Both the position numbers and the translations under genes were made by a program. This document shows positions 50,893 to 58,920 of a stretch of 64,000 nucleotides of DNA, one piece after another (the first letter of the stretch is position 1; each line of letters begins with the position of its first letter). A model generated the notes under the pieces. That model worked only from the letters and a program-made list of their open reading frames with translations, was not told where the DNA came from and did no database searches. The DNA comes from CAVRTM01 sp963724015 (GTDB lineage: Bacteria > Actinomycetota > Actinomycetes > Actinomycetales > Dermatophilaceae): NCBI GenBank assembly GCA_963724015.1, contig CAVRTM010000004.1:186001-250000 (forward strand). The letters are read 5' to 3'.

Positions 50893-50959
50893 CTTGTTGC
50901 CCCGCAACGACCGAACCAGCGGGCGAAACGCCGACATACCGTCGCTTCGGGGCAACAAG
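50893..50959 (+). ncRNA. structured RNA candidate between tatD and rpfB
   Basis: A perfect 12-bp inverted repeat, CTTGTTGCCCCG (50893-50904) and CGGGGCAACAAG (50948-50959), encloses 43 nt that contain two small hairpins: GGCG-AAA-CGCC (50922-50932) and CGAC-ATACC-GTCG (50932-50944, sharing one base). The 5' arm can alternatively pair locally as GTTGC-CCC-GCAAC (50896-50908), which would break the long stem. It starts 15 bases after the tatD stop. It may be a tatD 3' element or the 5' part of an rpfB leader. No known riboswitch consensus (for example ydaO) could be matched by eye. Confidence 0.4.
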
Positions 50960-51034
50960 GCGCTGTGGCACCGCCCCCGGCCGATTTACCGCGCCGAACG
51001 CGGCGTGACGTGCGCCACGCTCCGTTACCAAAAT

Positions 51035-51062
51035 TTGACCTCTCCCGGGAACGTCCTACATG
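51035..51062 (+). promoter_or_regulatory. possible rpfB promoter
   Basis: TTGACC (51035-51040) is followed after 16 bases by TACATG (51057-51062), in an A/T-richer patch (CCAAAATTTGACC) unusual for this window. The -10 is weak. The transcript would carry the leader terminator at 51113-51141 before the rpfB start. Confidence 0.4.
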
Positions 51063-51112
51063 GTGGTGTGCAGTTGGCCGGGGACCTCGACATCCCGGGC
51101 GGCACGCCAGAG

Positions 51113-51141
51113 AAGGCGCACGACCAGCTCGTGCGCCTTTT
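51113..51141 (+). terminator. intrinsic terminator in the rpfB leader
   Basis: AAGGCGCACGA (51113-51123), loop CCAGC, TCGTGCGCCTT (51129-51139), followed by TT to give TTTT at 51138-51141. This 11-bp perfect stem with a U tract is the most classical intrinsic terminator in the window. It lies 55 bases upstream of the rpfB start codon, so it either ends the tatD transcript or attenuates rpfB. Confidence 0.7.
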
Positions 51142-51195
51142 CCCTGCGGCTGCCCGACGAGGCGTGCCCGGATTGGAGCCTCTTCCTGGAGCATC

Positions 51196-52385
51196 GTGAT
51201 CTCACGCCCCCTGCGCCGCACCGCCCAAGGCGCCGTCCTCACCGCAGTCGTCGCCGGCACCCTCGGCGCCGCGCACTGGAACAAGTCCGTGACGCTGTCG
51301 GTGGACGGTGCGTCCTCGTCCGTCGGCGTCTTCGGCGGCACCGTCGGTGACGTCCTCGCCAAGCGCGGCATCACCCTCGGCCCGCACGACGTCGTCGTGC
51401 CCTCGGCGTCCGCGCCGATCGCCGACGGCGCCAAGGTCGTCGTGCGCCACGGCCGGCTGCTGACGGTCACCGTGGACGGCGAGAAGAAGAGCTACTGGAC
51501 CACGGCGACGACGGTGTCCTCGGCGCTGTCCGAGATGGGCATCCGCGCCGACACGGCCAGGCTGTCGGTGTCCCGCTCGCAGACCCTCGGCCGGCAGGGC
51601 CTCGCGCTCGCCGTCACCACCCCCAAGCCGGTCTCGGTCAAGGTGGACGGCACGACGCGGCACGCCCGCAGCACCGCCCCGACCGTCAAGGCCGTCCTGG
51701 CCGAGATGAAGGTCAGCGTCGGCGCCAAGGACCGGGTCCGCCCGGCCCTGACCTCCGCCGTCGGCAAGCCCGGAGCGGCGATCTCCATCGCCCGGGTGAA
51801 GCAGAAGACGGTCAGGGTCACCCAGTCCGTCGCGTTCGCCAGCCGGACGACGCAGGACGGCGACCTCTTCCGGGGCCAGACCCGCACGGTCACCGCCGGC
51901 CACCAGGGCCAGCGCGTCGTCAGCTACCTCGAGACCTGGGTCGACGGCAAGCGGGAGAGCCGCAAGGCCACCCGCAGCGCCGTCACCGTGAAGCCGGTCG
52001 CGCGGGTCACGGCAGAGGGCACCAAGGCCCGCCCGAAGCCGAAGCCCGCGCCGCAGCCGGCCCAGCAGCGCTCGTCCGGCAGCGGCTCGTCCAGCCACCG
52101 TTCCTCCGGCAGCGGCTCGTCCGGCGGGGCGCCCCGGCGCCCTCGGTCGGCTCGGGCGTGTGGGACCGGATCGCCCAGTGCGAGTCCGGCGGCAACTGGC
52201 ACACCAACAGCGGCAACGGCTACTACGGCGGCCTGCAGTTCGCCCAGGCCACGTGGGCGGCCACCGGCGGCCTGAACTACGCCCCGCGCGCCGACCTCGC
52301 CACCCGCGAGCAGCAGATCGCCGTCGCCGAGGTGCTCCGCGCCCGGGCCGGCCTCGGCCAGTGGGGCTGCGCGCACGCGGCCTGA
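51196..52385 (+). CDS. rpfB: resuscitation-promoting factor (RpfB type, frameshifted)
   Basis: About 397 aa secreted protein. The GTG at 51196 follows CTGGAGCATC. A signal/anchor (GAVLTAVVAGTLGAAHW) is followed by three DUF348 repeats (LSVDGASSSVGVFGGTVGDV; LTVTVDGEKKSYWTTATTVS; VSVKVDGTTRHARSTAPTVK), a G5 domain (TVRVTQSVAFASRTTQDGDL), a Pro/Lys- then Ser/Gly-rich linker and, after a shift near 52135 (one C missing from a C run), the lysozyme-like Rpf domain VWDRIAQCESGGNWH with YYGGLQFAQATW. Glu of CESGG is the catalytic acid and the two Cys (CESGG, WGCAH) form the known disulfide. It cleaves peptidoglycan glycan strands and wakes dormant cells. Confidence 0.94.
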
Positions 52386-52408
52386 CTCCCTCGCGACGTA
52401 CCACCCGT

Positions 52409-52442
52409 GCGGCCCCCGAACCCTCTGCGGTTCGGGGGCCGC
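52409..52442 (+). terminator. terminator after rpfB
   Basis: A perfect 14-bp stem, GCGGCCCCCGAACC (52409-52422) and GGTTCGGGGGCCGC (52429-52442), with loop CTCTGC. It has no U tract but is the strongest hairpin in the window; ksgA begins 26 bases later with its own -10. Confidence 0.75.
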
Positions 52443-52454
52443 GCTGCGTCCGCC

Positions 52455-52460
52455 TAGGCT
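52455..52460 (+). promoter_or_regulatory. -10 element of ksgA (leaderless)
   Basis: TAGGCT ends seven bases before the ATG at 52468, just after the rpfB terminator. Confidence 0.5.
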
Positions 52461-52467
52461 GCTCGGC

Positions 52468-53358
52468 ATGAACGACGAGGCGTTGCAGGCCCAGCCGTCC
52501 GGCACCGGCCTGCTGGGCGCCGGGCAGGTCCGCGAGATCGCCGGGCGGCTGGGCGTCCGCCCCACCAAGCAGTGGGGCCAGAACTTCGTGGTCGACGCCA
52601 ACACCGTGCGCCGGATCGTGCGCCTGGCCGGCGTCGGGCCGCAGGACACGGTGGTCGAGGTCGGGCCCGGCCTGGGGTCGCTGACCCTGGCCCTGCTGCC
52701 GCAGGTCGGCGCCGTGGTGGCCGTCGAGGTCGACCCGACGCTCGCCGCGGCGCTGCCGGACACCGTCGCCGCGGTCGCGCCGGCGTACCGCGACCGGCTG
52801 ACGGTCGTCGGCGCCGACGCGCTGACCGTGCGCAGCCTGCCCGACCCCCAGCCGACCGCCCTGGTGGCCAACCTGCCGTACAACATCTCGGTCCCCGTCG
52901 TCCTCAGCTTCCTCGAGGCCTTTCCCTCGCTGCAGCGCGTCCTGGTGATGGTGCAGCTCGAGGTCGCCGAGCGCCTCGCCGCCGGCCCCGGCAGCAAGAC
53001 CTACGGCGTGCCCAGCCTCAAGGCCGCCTGGTACGCCGACGTGCGCCTCGCCGGCACCGTCAGCCGCAGCGTGTTCTGGCCGGTGCCCAACGTCGACTCG
53101 GGCCTGGTCTCGCTCGTGCGCCGGGAGCCGCCGCGGACCCCGGCGTCGCGCCAGGACGTGTTCGCCTGCATCGACGCCGCGTTCGCCCAGCGGCGCAAGA
53201 CCCTGCGGGCGGCGCTTGCCGGCTGGGCCGGCGGCGCCGACCGGGCCGAGGCGGCGCTGCGCGCGGCCGGCATCGACCCCCGGACGCGGGGGGAGCAGCT
53301 GGACATCACCGCGTTCGCCGCCCTCACCGCCGCAGCCGACCGGATCAGCCTCCCCTAG
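52468..53358 (+). CDS. ksgA: 16S rRNA dimethyladenosine transferase
   Basis: Intact 296-aa SAM-dependent methyltransferase that dimethylates A1518 and A1519 of 16S rRNA. Motifs: TKQWGQNFVVDANTVRRIVR (family N-terminus), VVEVGPGLGSLTLAL (SAM site), and the catalytic ANLPYNISVPVVLSF (motif IV N-L-P-Y). The C-terminal domain with FWPVPNVDSGLVSL and FAQRRKTLRAAL is complete. It follows rpfB and precedes ispE as in mycobacteria. Confidence 0.97.
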   Translation: MNDEALQAQPSGTGLLGAGQVREIAGRLGVRPTKQWGQNFVVDANTVRRIVRLAGVGPQDTVVEVGPGLGSLTLALLPQVGAVVAVEVDPTLAAALPDTVAAVAPAYRDRLTVVGADALTVRSLPDPQPTALVANLPYNISVPVVLSFLEAFPSLQRVLVMVQLEVAERLAAGPGSKTYGVPSLKAAWYADVRLAGTVSRSVFWPVPNVDSGLVSLVRREPPRTPASRQDVFACIDAAFAQRRKTLRAALAGWAGGADRAEAALRAAGIDPRTRGEQLDITAFAALTAAADRISLP

Positions 53359-53361
53359 GGT
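53356..53361 (+). promoter_or_regulatory. -10 element of ispE (leaderless)
   Basis: TAGGGT overlaps the ksgA stop codon (TAG at 53356-53358) and ends seven bases before the ATG at 53369, exactly as at galU. Confidence 0.5.
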
Positions 53362-53368
53362 GGTCGGC

Positions 53369-54426
53369 ATGACCTCCGCCGCCGCACCCGGTCGCTCGGT
53401 GACCGCCCGCGTCCCGGCGAAGATCAACCTCGAGCTGCTGGTCGGGCCCCGTCGGGACGACGGCTACCACCACCTGTCCACCGTGTTCCAGGCCGTCAGC
53501 GTCTACGACGACGTCACCGTCGAGCCCGCCGACGACTGGGGCATCACGGTCACCGGCCCGTACGCCGACCTGGTGCCGGTCGACGGGTCCAACCTCGCCC
53601 TGCGCGCGGCGCGCGCCCTGGCCGACGTCGCCGGCGTCGCCGAGCCGGTGCACATCACCATCGACAAGGACATCCCGGTCGCCGGGCGGCATGGCCGGCG
53701 GGTCGGCGGACGGGGCGGCCGCGCTGGTGGCCTGCGACGCGCTGTGGGACGCTGGCCTCGCCGCGCAGCGTCCTGGAGGGCCTGGCCGCCGACCTCGGGG
53801 CGGACGTCCCCTTCGGCCTGCACGGCGGCACGGCGATCGGCTCCGGCCGCGGGGACGAGCTGGCCCCCGTCCTCGGACGCGGGCGCTACCACTGGGTCTT
53901 CGCCCTCAGCGACGTCGGGCTCTCCACGCCGCAGATCTACGCCGAGTGCGACCGGCTCCGGGGCCAGGCGCCGGTGCCCGAGCCCTCGCCGTCCGCGCCG
54001 ATGATGACGGCGCTGCGCTCCGGCGACGCCGAGGCGCTCGGCCGGGCGCTGACCAACGACCTGCAGGAGGCGGCGCTGACCCTGCAGCCGGGCCTGAGCG
54101 AGGTGCTCGCCACCGGGATGGAGTGCGGCGCCCTGGGCGGCGTCGTGTCCGGGTCCGGTCCGACGGTCGCGTTCCTGGTCGCGGACCACGAGGCGGCGCT
54201 CGACCTGGCGGTGGCGCTGACCGCCTCGGGCGTGGCCTCCTCGGTCAAGCGCGCCACCGGGCCGGTCGCGGGCGCCCACGTCCTCCCGGCCAGCGCCGCG
54301 GCCGGTGCCGCCTCGGGGCCGCGCCGGCGCGGCGCCCAGCGGCCCGGTGCCCCGGACGGAGGCGGCGGCGGTGGCGCCGGCCCCGGCGGACCGCCCGGGC
54401 GGGGCGCGCCACACAGCCCGGCCTGA
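53369..54426 (+). CDS. ispE: 4-diphosphocytidyl-2-C-methyl-D-erythritol kinase (frameshifted)
   Basis: About 352 aa including a Gly/Arg-rich tail of 40 residues beyond the normal end. GHMP kinase of the MEP isoprenoid pathway. VPAKINLELLVGPRRDDGYH at the N-terminus has the substrate-binding Lys; the phosphate loop PVAGGMAGGSADGAAAL is split by a shift near 53685 (one extra G). A second shift near 53755 precedes SVLEGLAADLGADVPFGLHG. C-terminal motif GALGGVVSGSGPTVAFLVAD is intact. As an essential gene in this pathway, it again points to sequence error. The tail (GGGGGGAGPGGPPGRG) may be a further artefact. Confidence 0.93.
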
Positions 54427-54482
54427 ACGGCCCCCCCGTGAGCACCGTGCACCCCCACCGACCCTGGAGCAGCTGAACCGTC

Positions 54483-56315
54483 GTGGCCAACCTCGTCTCC
54501 GTCGAGCGGGCGACCCTCGCCCTCGGCACCACCCTCGTCCTCGCCGACGTCTCGCTCGGCGTCAACGCCGGCGGCCGCATCGGCGTCGTCGGCCGCAACG
54601 GTGGCGGCAAGTCCACCCTGCTGAAGGTGCTCGCCGGCCGCCAGGAGGTCGACGAGGGCCGCGTGACCAACCTCGGCGGGCTGACCTGCGGCATGCTGAC
54701 CCAGGTCGACACCCTCGACCCCGCCGCCACGGTCCGCACCGCGGTGCTGGGCACGCTGCCCGAGCACGTCTGGGCCGGCGACCCGCGCGTCCGTGACGTC
54801 CTCGAGGGGCTGCTCGGCGGCATCGACGCCCCGGACGTGGGCGGGCTCGAGGCGGTCGTCGGCCCCATGTCCGGCGGCGAGCGCCGGCGGCTGGCCCTGG
54901 CCCAGCTGCTGGTGTCCGACCCCGACCTGCTGCTGCTGGACGAGCCGACCAACCACCTCGACGTCGAGGGGGTCGCGTGGCTGGCCGACCACCTGTCGAC
55001 CCGCCGTACGCGCACCGGCACGGCGCTCGTCGCCGTGACGCACGACCGCTGGTTCCTCGACGCGGTGGCCACGACCACCTGGGAGGTGGCCGAGGGGCAG
55101 GTCCACTCCTACGACGGCGGCTACGCGGCGTACGTGCTGGCCAAGGCGGAGCGCGACCGCGTGGAGGCCGTCACCGAGGAGCGCAGGAGCAACCTGCTGC
55201 GCAAGGAGCTGGCCTGGCTGCGGCGTGGGCCGCCGGCGCGCACGAGCAAGCCCAAGTTCCGCATCGAGGCAGCCTCCGCGCTGATCGAGGACGAGCCGCC
55301 GGCGCGCGACGAGGTCAACCTGGTCCGCTTCGCCACGACCCGCCTCGGCAAGGACGTGGTCGACCTCGTCGACGCGACCGTCACCCTGGGCGGCCGCGAC
55401 CTGCTGCAGCGCATCACCTGGCGGCTGGCTCCGGGGGACCGGATCGGCATCGTCGGGGTCAACGGCTCGGGCAAGTCGACGCTGATGCGCGCGATCCACG
55501 GTGACGTGCCGCTGAGCTCGGGCAGCCGCAAGGTGGGCAAGACCGTCTCGATGGCCTACCTCACCCAGGAGGTGCGCGAGCTGGAGAAGTTCGCCGACTG
55601 GCGCCTGATCGAGGCCATCGAGGACGTGCGCCAGTACACCCGGCTCGGGGACAAGGAGGTCAGCGCCAGCCAGCTGGCCAAGCGGCTGGGGTTCTCCGGC
55701 GGCCGCCAGCAGACCCGGGTGCGGGAGCTGTCCGGTGGCGAGCGGCGGCGGCTGCAGTTCCTGCGGCTCCTGCTGACCGAGCCCAACGTGCTGATCCTCG
55801 ACGAGCCGACCAACGACCTCGACATCGAGACGCTGACCTCGATGGAGGACGTCCTCGACGGCTGGGCCGGCACGCTGCTGGTGGTCTCCCACGACCGCTA
55901 CCTGCTGGAGCGGATGTGCGACCGCCAGGTGGCCCTGCTCGGCGACGGGGCGATCCGCGACCTGCCCGGCGGTGTCGAGCAGTACCTCGACCTGCGTGCG
56001 GCGGCCAAGCGCTCGGTGGTCGCGAGCCGTGCCGCCGGCAAGGCCGACGGCGGGGGGGCCCGGTCCGGCGCGCCCGCCGACGAGGCGCCGGCGCACTCGG
56101 CCGCCGAGGTGCGCGAGGCCCGCAAGGAGCTGAGCCGGATCGAGCGGCAGCTGTCCAAGCTGTCCAGCGCCGAGGAGCGCATCCACGCCGACATGGCCGC
56201 CAAGGCGACCGACCACGCGGCGGTGCTGGAGCTCAACGGCAAGCTGCGCGGGATCGTCGACGAGCGGGAGACGCTGGAGATGGAGTGGCTGGAGCTCGCC
56301 GAGATCGTCGGCTAG
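54483..56315 (+). CDS. ABC-F family ATPase (Uup-like)
   Basis: Intact 610-aa soluble protein with two nucleotide-binding domains and no membrane helix. First: Walker A VGRNGGGKSTLLK, signature MSGGERRRLALAQLL, Walker B LLLLDEPTNHLD. Second: VGVNGSGKSTLMR, LSGGERRRLQFLRLL, LILDEPTNDLD. The inter-domain linker (about 215-260) and the C-terminal coiled coil (about 545-605, EVREARKELSRIERQLSKLS) match the Uup branch. ABC-F proteins act on the ribosome or, for Uup, also bind branched DNA; there is no sign of an antibiotic-resistance subclass. GTG start at 54483. Confidence 0.94.
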   Translation: MANLVSVERATLALGTTLVLADVSLGVNAGGRIGVVGRNGGGKSTLLKVLAGRQEVDEGRVTNLGGLTCGMLTQVDTLDPAATVRTAVLGTLPEHVWAGDPRVRDVLEGLLGGIDAPDVGGLEAVVGPMSGGERRRLALAQLLVSDPDLLLLDEPTNHLDVEGVAWLADHLSTRRTRTGTALVAVTHDRWFLDAVATTTWEVAEGQVHSYDGGYAAYVLAKAERDRVEAVTEERRSNLLRKELAWLRRGPPARTSKPKFRIEAASALIEDEPPARDEVNLVRFATTRLGKDVVDLVDATVTLGGRDLLQRITWRLAPGDRIGIVGVNGSGKSTLMRAIHGDVPLSSGSRKVGKTVSMAYLTQEVRELEKFADWRLIEAIEDVRQYTRLGDKEVSASQLAKRLGFSGGRQQTRVRELSGGERRRLQFLRLLLTEPNVLILDEPTNDLDIETLTSMEDVLDGWAGTLLVVSHDRYLLERMCDRQVALLGDGAIRDLPGGVEQYLDLRAAAKRSVVASRAAGKADGGGARSGAPADEAPAHSAAEVREARKELSRIERQLSKLSSAEERIHADMAAKATDHAAVLELNGKLRGIVDERETLEMEWLELAEIVG

Positions 56316-56836
56316 GCCTCGGGGCTGCGCCGCGGCGTGGTCTCGAACGGCGCCAGGAGCCTGCGCAGCGAGTCGGCGAGCCGGGTCTGGTCGTCCTCGC
56401 CGAGCCCGCTGAGGATCGCGTGCTCGCGACCGAGCAGGTCGGCCATCGCCGCGTCGACGACCTGCCGCCCGGTCGGGGTCAGCGAGACGATCACCCCGCG
56501 CCGGTCGTTCGGGTCCGGGCTGCGGCCGACCAGGTCGCGCCGCTCGAGCCGGTCGACCCGGTTGGTCATCGTGCCGCTGGTGACCAGCGTCTGGGCCACC
56601 AGCTGGCCGGGCGACAGCTCGTACGGCGCGCCCGCTCGCCGCAGCGCCGACAGGACGTCGAACTCCCAGCCCTCGAGCCCGTGCTGGGCGAAGGCCGCGC
56701 CCCGGGCCAGGTCGAGGTGGCGGGCCAGCCGCGAGACCCGGGAGAGCACGTGCAGCGGGGCGACATCGAGGTCGGGGCGCTCGCGGCGCCAGGCCTCGAC
56801 GATGCGGTCGACGTCGTCGGCCGGCGGAGTGGACAT
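56312..56836 (-). CDS. MarR family transcriptional regulator
   Basis: 174-aa winged-helix repressor. The ATG at 56836 starts STPPADDVDRIVEAWRRERP. The dimer helix is followed by the wHTH: LVAQTLVTSGTMTNRVDRLE (recognition helix) and the wing DPNDRRGVIVSLTPTGRQVV with the conserved D-x-R. It is divergent from the methyltransferase gene with a perfect palindrome between them, indicating control of that gene and itself. The stop overlaps the end of the ABC-F gene by four bases. Confidence 0.92.
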   Translation of the reverse strand: MSTPPADDVDRIVEAWRRERPDLDVAPLHVLSRVSRLARHLDLARGAAFAQHGLEGWEFDVLSALRRAGAPYELSPGQLVAQTLVTSGTMTNRVDRLERRDLVGRSPDPNDRRGVIVSLTPTGRQVVDAAMADLLGREHAILSGLGEDDQTRLADSLRRLLAPFETTPRRSPEA

Positions 56837-56863
56837 GCTGCAGAGAGTACCCGGCGTCAAGTA

Positions 56864-56877
56864 TCTTGATATCAAGA
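56864..56877. promoter_or_regulatory. MarR operator
   Basis: TCTTGATATCAAGA is a perfect 14-bp palindrome of the MarR type, between marR (start 56836, minus) and the methyltransferase (start 56901, plus). It lies in the only A/T-rich patch of the gap and can overlap both promoters. Confidence 0.8.
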
Positions 56878-56900
56878 GACCGTCGACGCCGGGAGACGCC

Positions 56901-57698
56901 ATGTGGGACCCCACGCAGTACGCCGCGTTCAGCGACCACCGGAGCCGGCCGTTCGCCGACCTGGTCGGGCGGGTCCGGGCGCAAGAGCCGGCGCTCGTGG
57001 TCGACCTGGGCTGCGGGCCGGGCGAGCTCACCCTCGGCCTGGCGGGGAGGTGGCCGGGCGCCCGGGTGGTCGGCGTCGACTCCTCACCGCAGATGCTGGC
57101 CCGCGCGGCGGAGCAGGACCCGGCGGGGCGGGTCGAGTGGGTGCACGCCGACGTGGCCACGTGGCAGCCGCCGGACGGCATCGACCTCCTGGTCACCAAC
57201 GCCACCCTGCAGTGGGTCCCCGGGCACCTCGACCTCCTGCCCGGATGGGTCGAGCGCCTGGCGCCGGGTGGCTGGTTCGCCATGCAGGTGCCCGGCAACT
57301 TCGACGCGCCCTCGCACGCGCTGCTGCGGGAGGTGGCCGCGGCCTCGCCCCGTGCCGAGGAGCTGACGCCCCTGCTGCGCGGCGGCTCGGCCGTGGAGGA
57401 CCCGGCCACGTACGCCGCCACGCTCGCCCGCCTCGGCTGCCGCATCGACGTGTGGGAGACGACGTACCTGCACGTGCTGGACCCCGAGGGCGCCCAGGAG
57501 TCGCCGGTGCTGGAGTGGACCAAGGGCACGGCCCTGCGCCCGGTGCTGCAGGTGCTCACCGACGAGCGCGAGCGCGCGGCGTTCCTGTCGGCGTACGCGC
57601 AACGGCTCGAACAGGCCTATCCGCGCCAGCCGTTCGGCACGGTCTTCCCGTTCCGTCGCATCTTCGCCGTCGCGCAGCGCCCCGGGAGCCCGGCCTGA
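56901..57698 (+). CDS. tam: trans-aconitate 2-methyltransferase-like SAM methyltransferase
   Basis: Intact 265-aa soluble enzyme with the Tam family layout: MWDPTQYAAFSDHRSRPFAD at the start, SAM-binding VVDLGCGPGELTLGLA and VVGVDSSPQML, DLLVTNATLQWVPGH, then GGWFAMQVPGNFDAPSHALL and the C-terminal TVFPFRRIFAVAQ. Tam monomethylates trans-aconitate, a spontaneous inhibitor of aconitase, but many related proteins are named by similarity only. The ATG at 56901 follows GGGAG. Its control by the divergent MarR regulator suggests an induced stress or detoxification role. Confidence 0.88.
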   Translation: MWDPTQYAAFSDHRSRPFADLVGRVRAQEPALVVDLGCGPGELTLGLAGRWPGARVVGVDSSPQMLARAAEQDPAGRVEWVHADVATWQPPDGIDLLVTNATLQWVPGHLDLLPGWVERLAPGGWFAMQVPGNFDAPSHALLREVAAASPRAEELTPLLRGGSAVEDPATYAATLARLGCRIDVWETTYLHVLDPEGAQESPVLEWTKGTALRPVLQVLTDERERAAFLSAYAQRLEQAYPRQPFGTVFPFRRIFAVAQRPGSPA

Positions 57699-57752
57699 GC
57701 CGGCGCGGCGCGCCGGTGGCCGGCTCGCCACCGGTGGGGCAGGACGCCAGGG

Positions 57753-58406
57753 TCAGCAGTCGAGCGTGCGCAGGGTGGGCTTGGCCTCCATGCCGGACAG
57801 GCCGTTCCACGCGAGGTTGACCAGGTGCGCGGCGACGTCGGCCTTCTTGAACTTGCGCGAGTCCAGCCACCACTGACCGGTCAGCGCGACCATCCCGACG
57901 AGCATCTGGGCGTAGATCGGCGCCGCCTTGGGGTCCAGCTTCTGCCGCTTGAACTCGGCCGCGAGCATGTGCTCCACCTGCGAGGCGACGTCGCTGATCA
58001 GCGAGGCGAACGACCCGGTGGCCTGGCCGGTCGGGGAGTCCCGGACCAGGATGCGAAAGCCGTCGGTGGAGTTCTCGATGTAGTCCAGCAGCGCCAGGGC
58101 GGCCTGTTCGAGCAGCACCCGGGCGTGCGAACCGGTGGTCAGGGCCCCGGTGATCGCGTCGAGGAGGGCGCGGATCTCGCGGTCGACGACGACGGCGTAC
58201 AGGCCCTCCTTGCCACCGAAGTGCTCGTAGACCACCGGCTTGGAGACGCCGGCACGGCTGGCGATCTCCTCGACGGTCGTCGCCTCGAAACCCTTGTCGG
58301 CGAAGAGTCTCCGGCCGATGACGATGAGCTGCTCGCGACGCTGCTTTCCCGTCATCCGGGACCGTGCGGTGGTCGTTCCGTCCTTGTCCCGGGCTGAAGT
58401 CACCAT
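57753..58406 (-). CDS. TetR family transcriptional regulator
   Basis: 217-aa repressor. The N-terminal HTH (RREQLIVIGRRLFADKGFEA, VEEIASRAGVSKPVVYEHFG) is canonical; the C-terminal ligand domain (about 75-205) contains ILVRDSPTGQATGSFASLIS. It starts at an ATG at 58406. No divergent gene with an evident palindrome is adjacent; DUF3072 is 180 bases away on the other strand, and could be a target. Ligand unknown. Confidence 0.92.
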   Translation of the reverse strand: MVTSARDKDGTTTARSRMTGKQRREQLIVIGRRLFADKGFEATTVEEIASRAGVSKPVVYEHFGGKEGLYAVVVDREIRALLDAITGALTTGSHARVLLEQAALALLDYIENSTDGFRILVRDSPTGQATGSFASLISDVASQVEHMLAAEFKRQKLDPKAAPIYAQMLVGMVALTGQWWLDSRKFKKADVAAHLVNLAWNGLSGMEAKPTLRTLDC

Positions 58407-58540
58407 GCCATTGTGCCGAACGCGCCTCGGTCGCCCGCGCCGCGGCTCCAGCGGGCGCCACCACAGGGTACGGCGGGTCGCCGGCTCTGCAGCAACGTCG
58501 GCATAGGGAGCCAGAGGTCGCGGGGGTCATCGCGCCGTAC

Positions 58541-58546
58541 TAGGGT
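58541..58546 (+). promoter_or_regulatory. -10 element of the DUF3072 gene
   Basis: TAGGGT with a predicted transcript start about 30 bases upstream of the ATG at 58584; here a strong ribosome-binding site (AGGAGGAG) follows, so this is a leadered mRNA in contrast to others in the window. Confidence 0.5.
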
Positions 58547-58583
58547 GGCCGCGTATCGAACACAGTTTCGAGGAGGAGATCCG

Positions 58584-58802
58584 ATGAGCCAGTCCGCCGA
58601 CCAGTCCGACACCCCGCAGCACAACGCGGAGAAGGACCCCTCGCAGTGGGTGACCGGTGACCAGCCGTCCACGGGCCCGCAGGAGTCCTACCTGAGCACG
58701 CTCGCCCAGGAGGCCGGCGAGGAGGTCCCCACCGACCTCACCAAGGCCCAGGCCAGCGAGGAGATCGACCGGCTCCAGCGCGAGACCGGACGCGGCGAGT
58801 AG
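58584..58802 (+). CDS. DUF3072 protein
   Basis: 72-aa acidic, soluble protein. The DUF3072 core is DPSQWVTGDQPSTGPQESYL followed by LAQEAGEEVPTDLTKAQASE and a helix ending IDRLQRETGRG. The ATG at 58584 has an excellent ribosome-binding site, so it is probably well expressed. Found in many actinobacteria, function unknown; the shape (disordered N-terminus, SAP-like helix-extended-helix) recalls small nucleic-acid binding modules, but that is a guess. A strong terminator follows. Confidence 0.85.
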   Translation: MSQSADQSDTPQHNAEKDPSQWVTGDQPSTGPQESYLSTLAQEAGEEVPTDLTKAQASEEIDRLQRETGRGE

Positions 58803-58819
58803 GTCCGCATGCGGCACGA

Positions 58820-58847
58820 GGCACCGGCGGTTACGGCCGCCGGTGCC
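58820..58847 (+). terminator. terminator after the DUF3072 gene
   Basis: GGCACCGGCGG (58820-58830) and CCGCCGGTGCC (58837-58847) form a perfect 11-bp stem with loop TTACGG, followed by CTT. Confidence 0.75.
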
Positions 58848-58920
58848 CTTGCGCGTTCCTGGCCGTGAGCTGCCGCGCCGCACGCCTGCGGGCGCCCGTC
58901 CGCGCGGCCCGGGGGGCGCG

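Noticed and set aside
50893..50959. Known ydaO (c-di-AMP) riboswitch upstream of rpfB
   Set aside because: The conserved GGGGGA/CCGAAUCC-type core of that class is not present in the gap.
53937..56984. A 1015-aa minus-strand frame opposite ispE and the ABC-F gene
   Set aside because: Low-complexity composition, and the opposite strand encodes a fully conserved two-domain ATPase.
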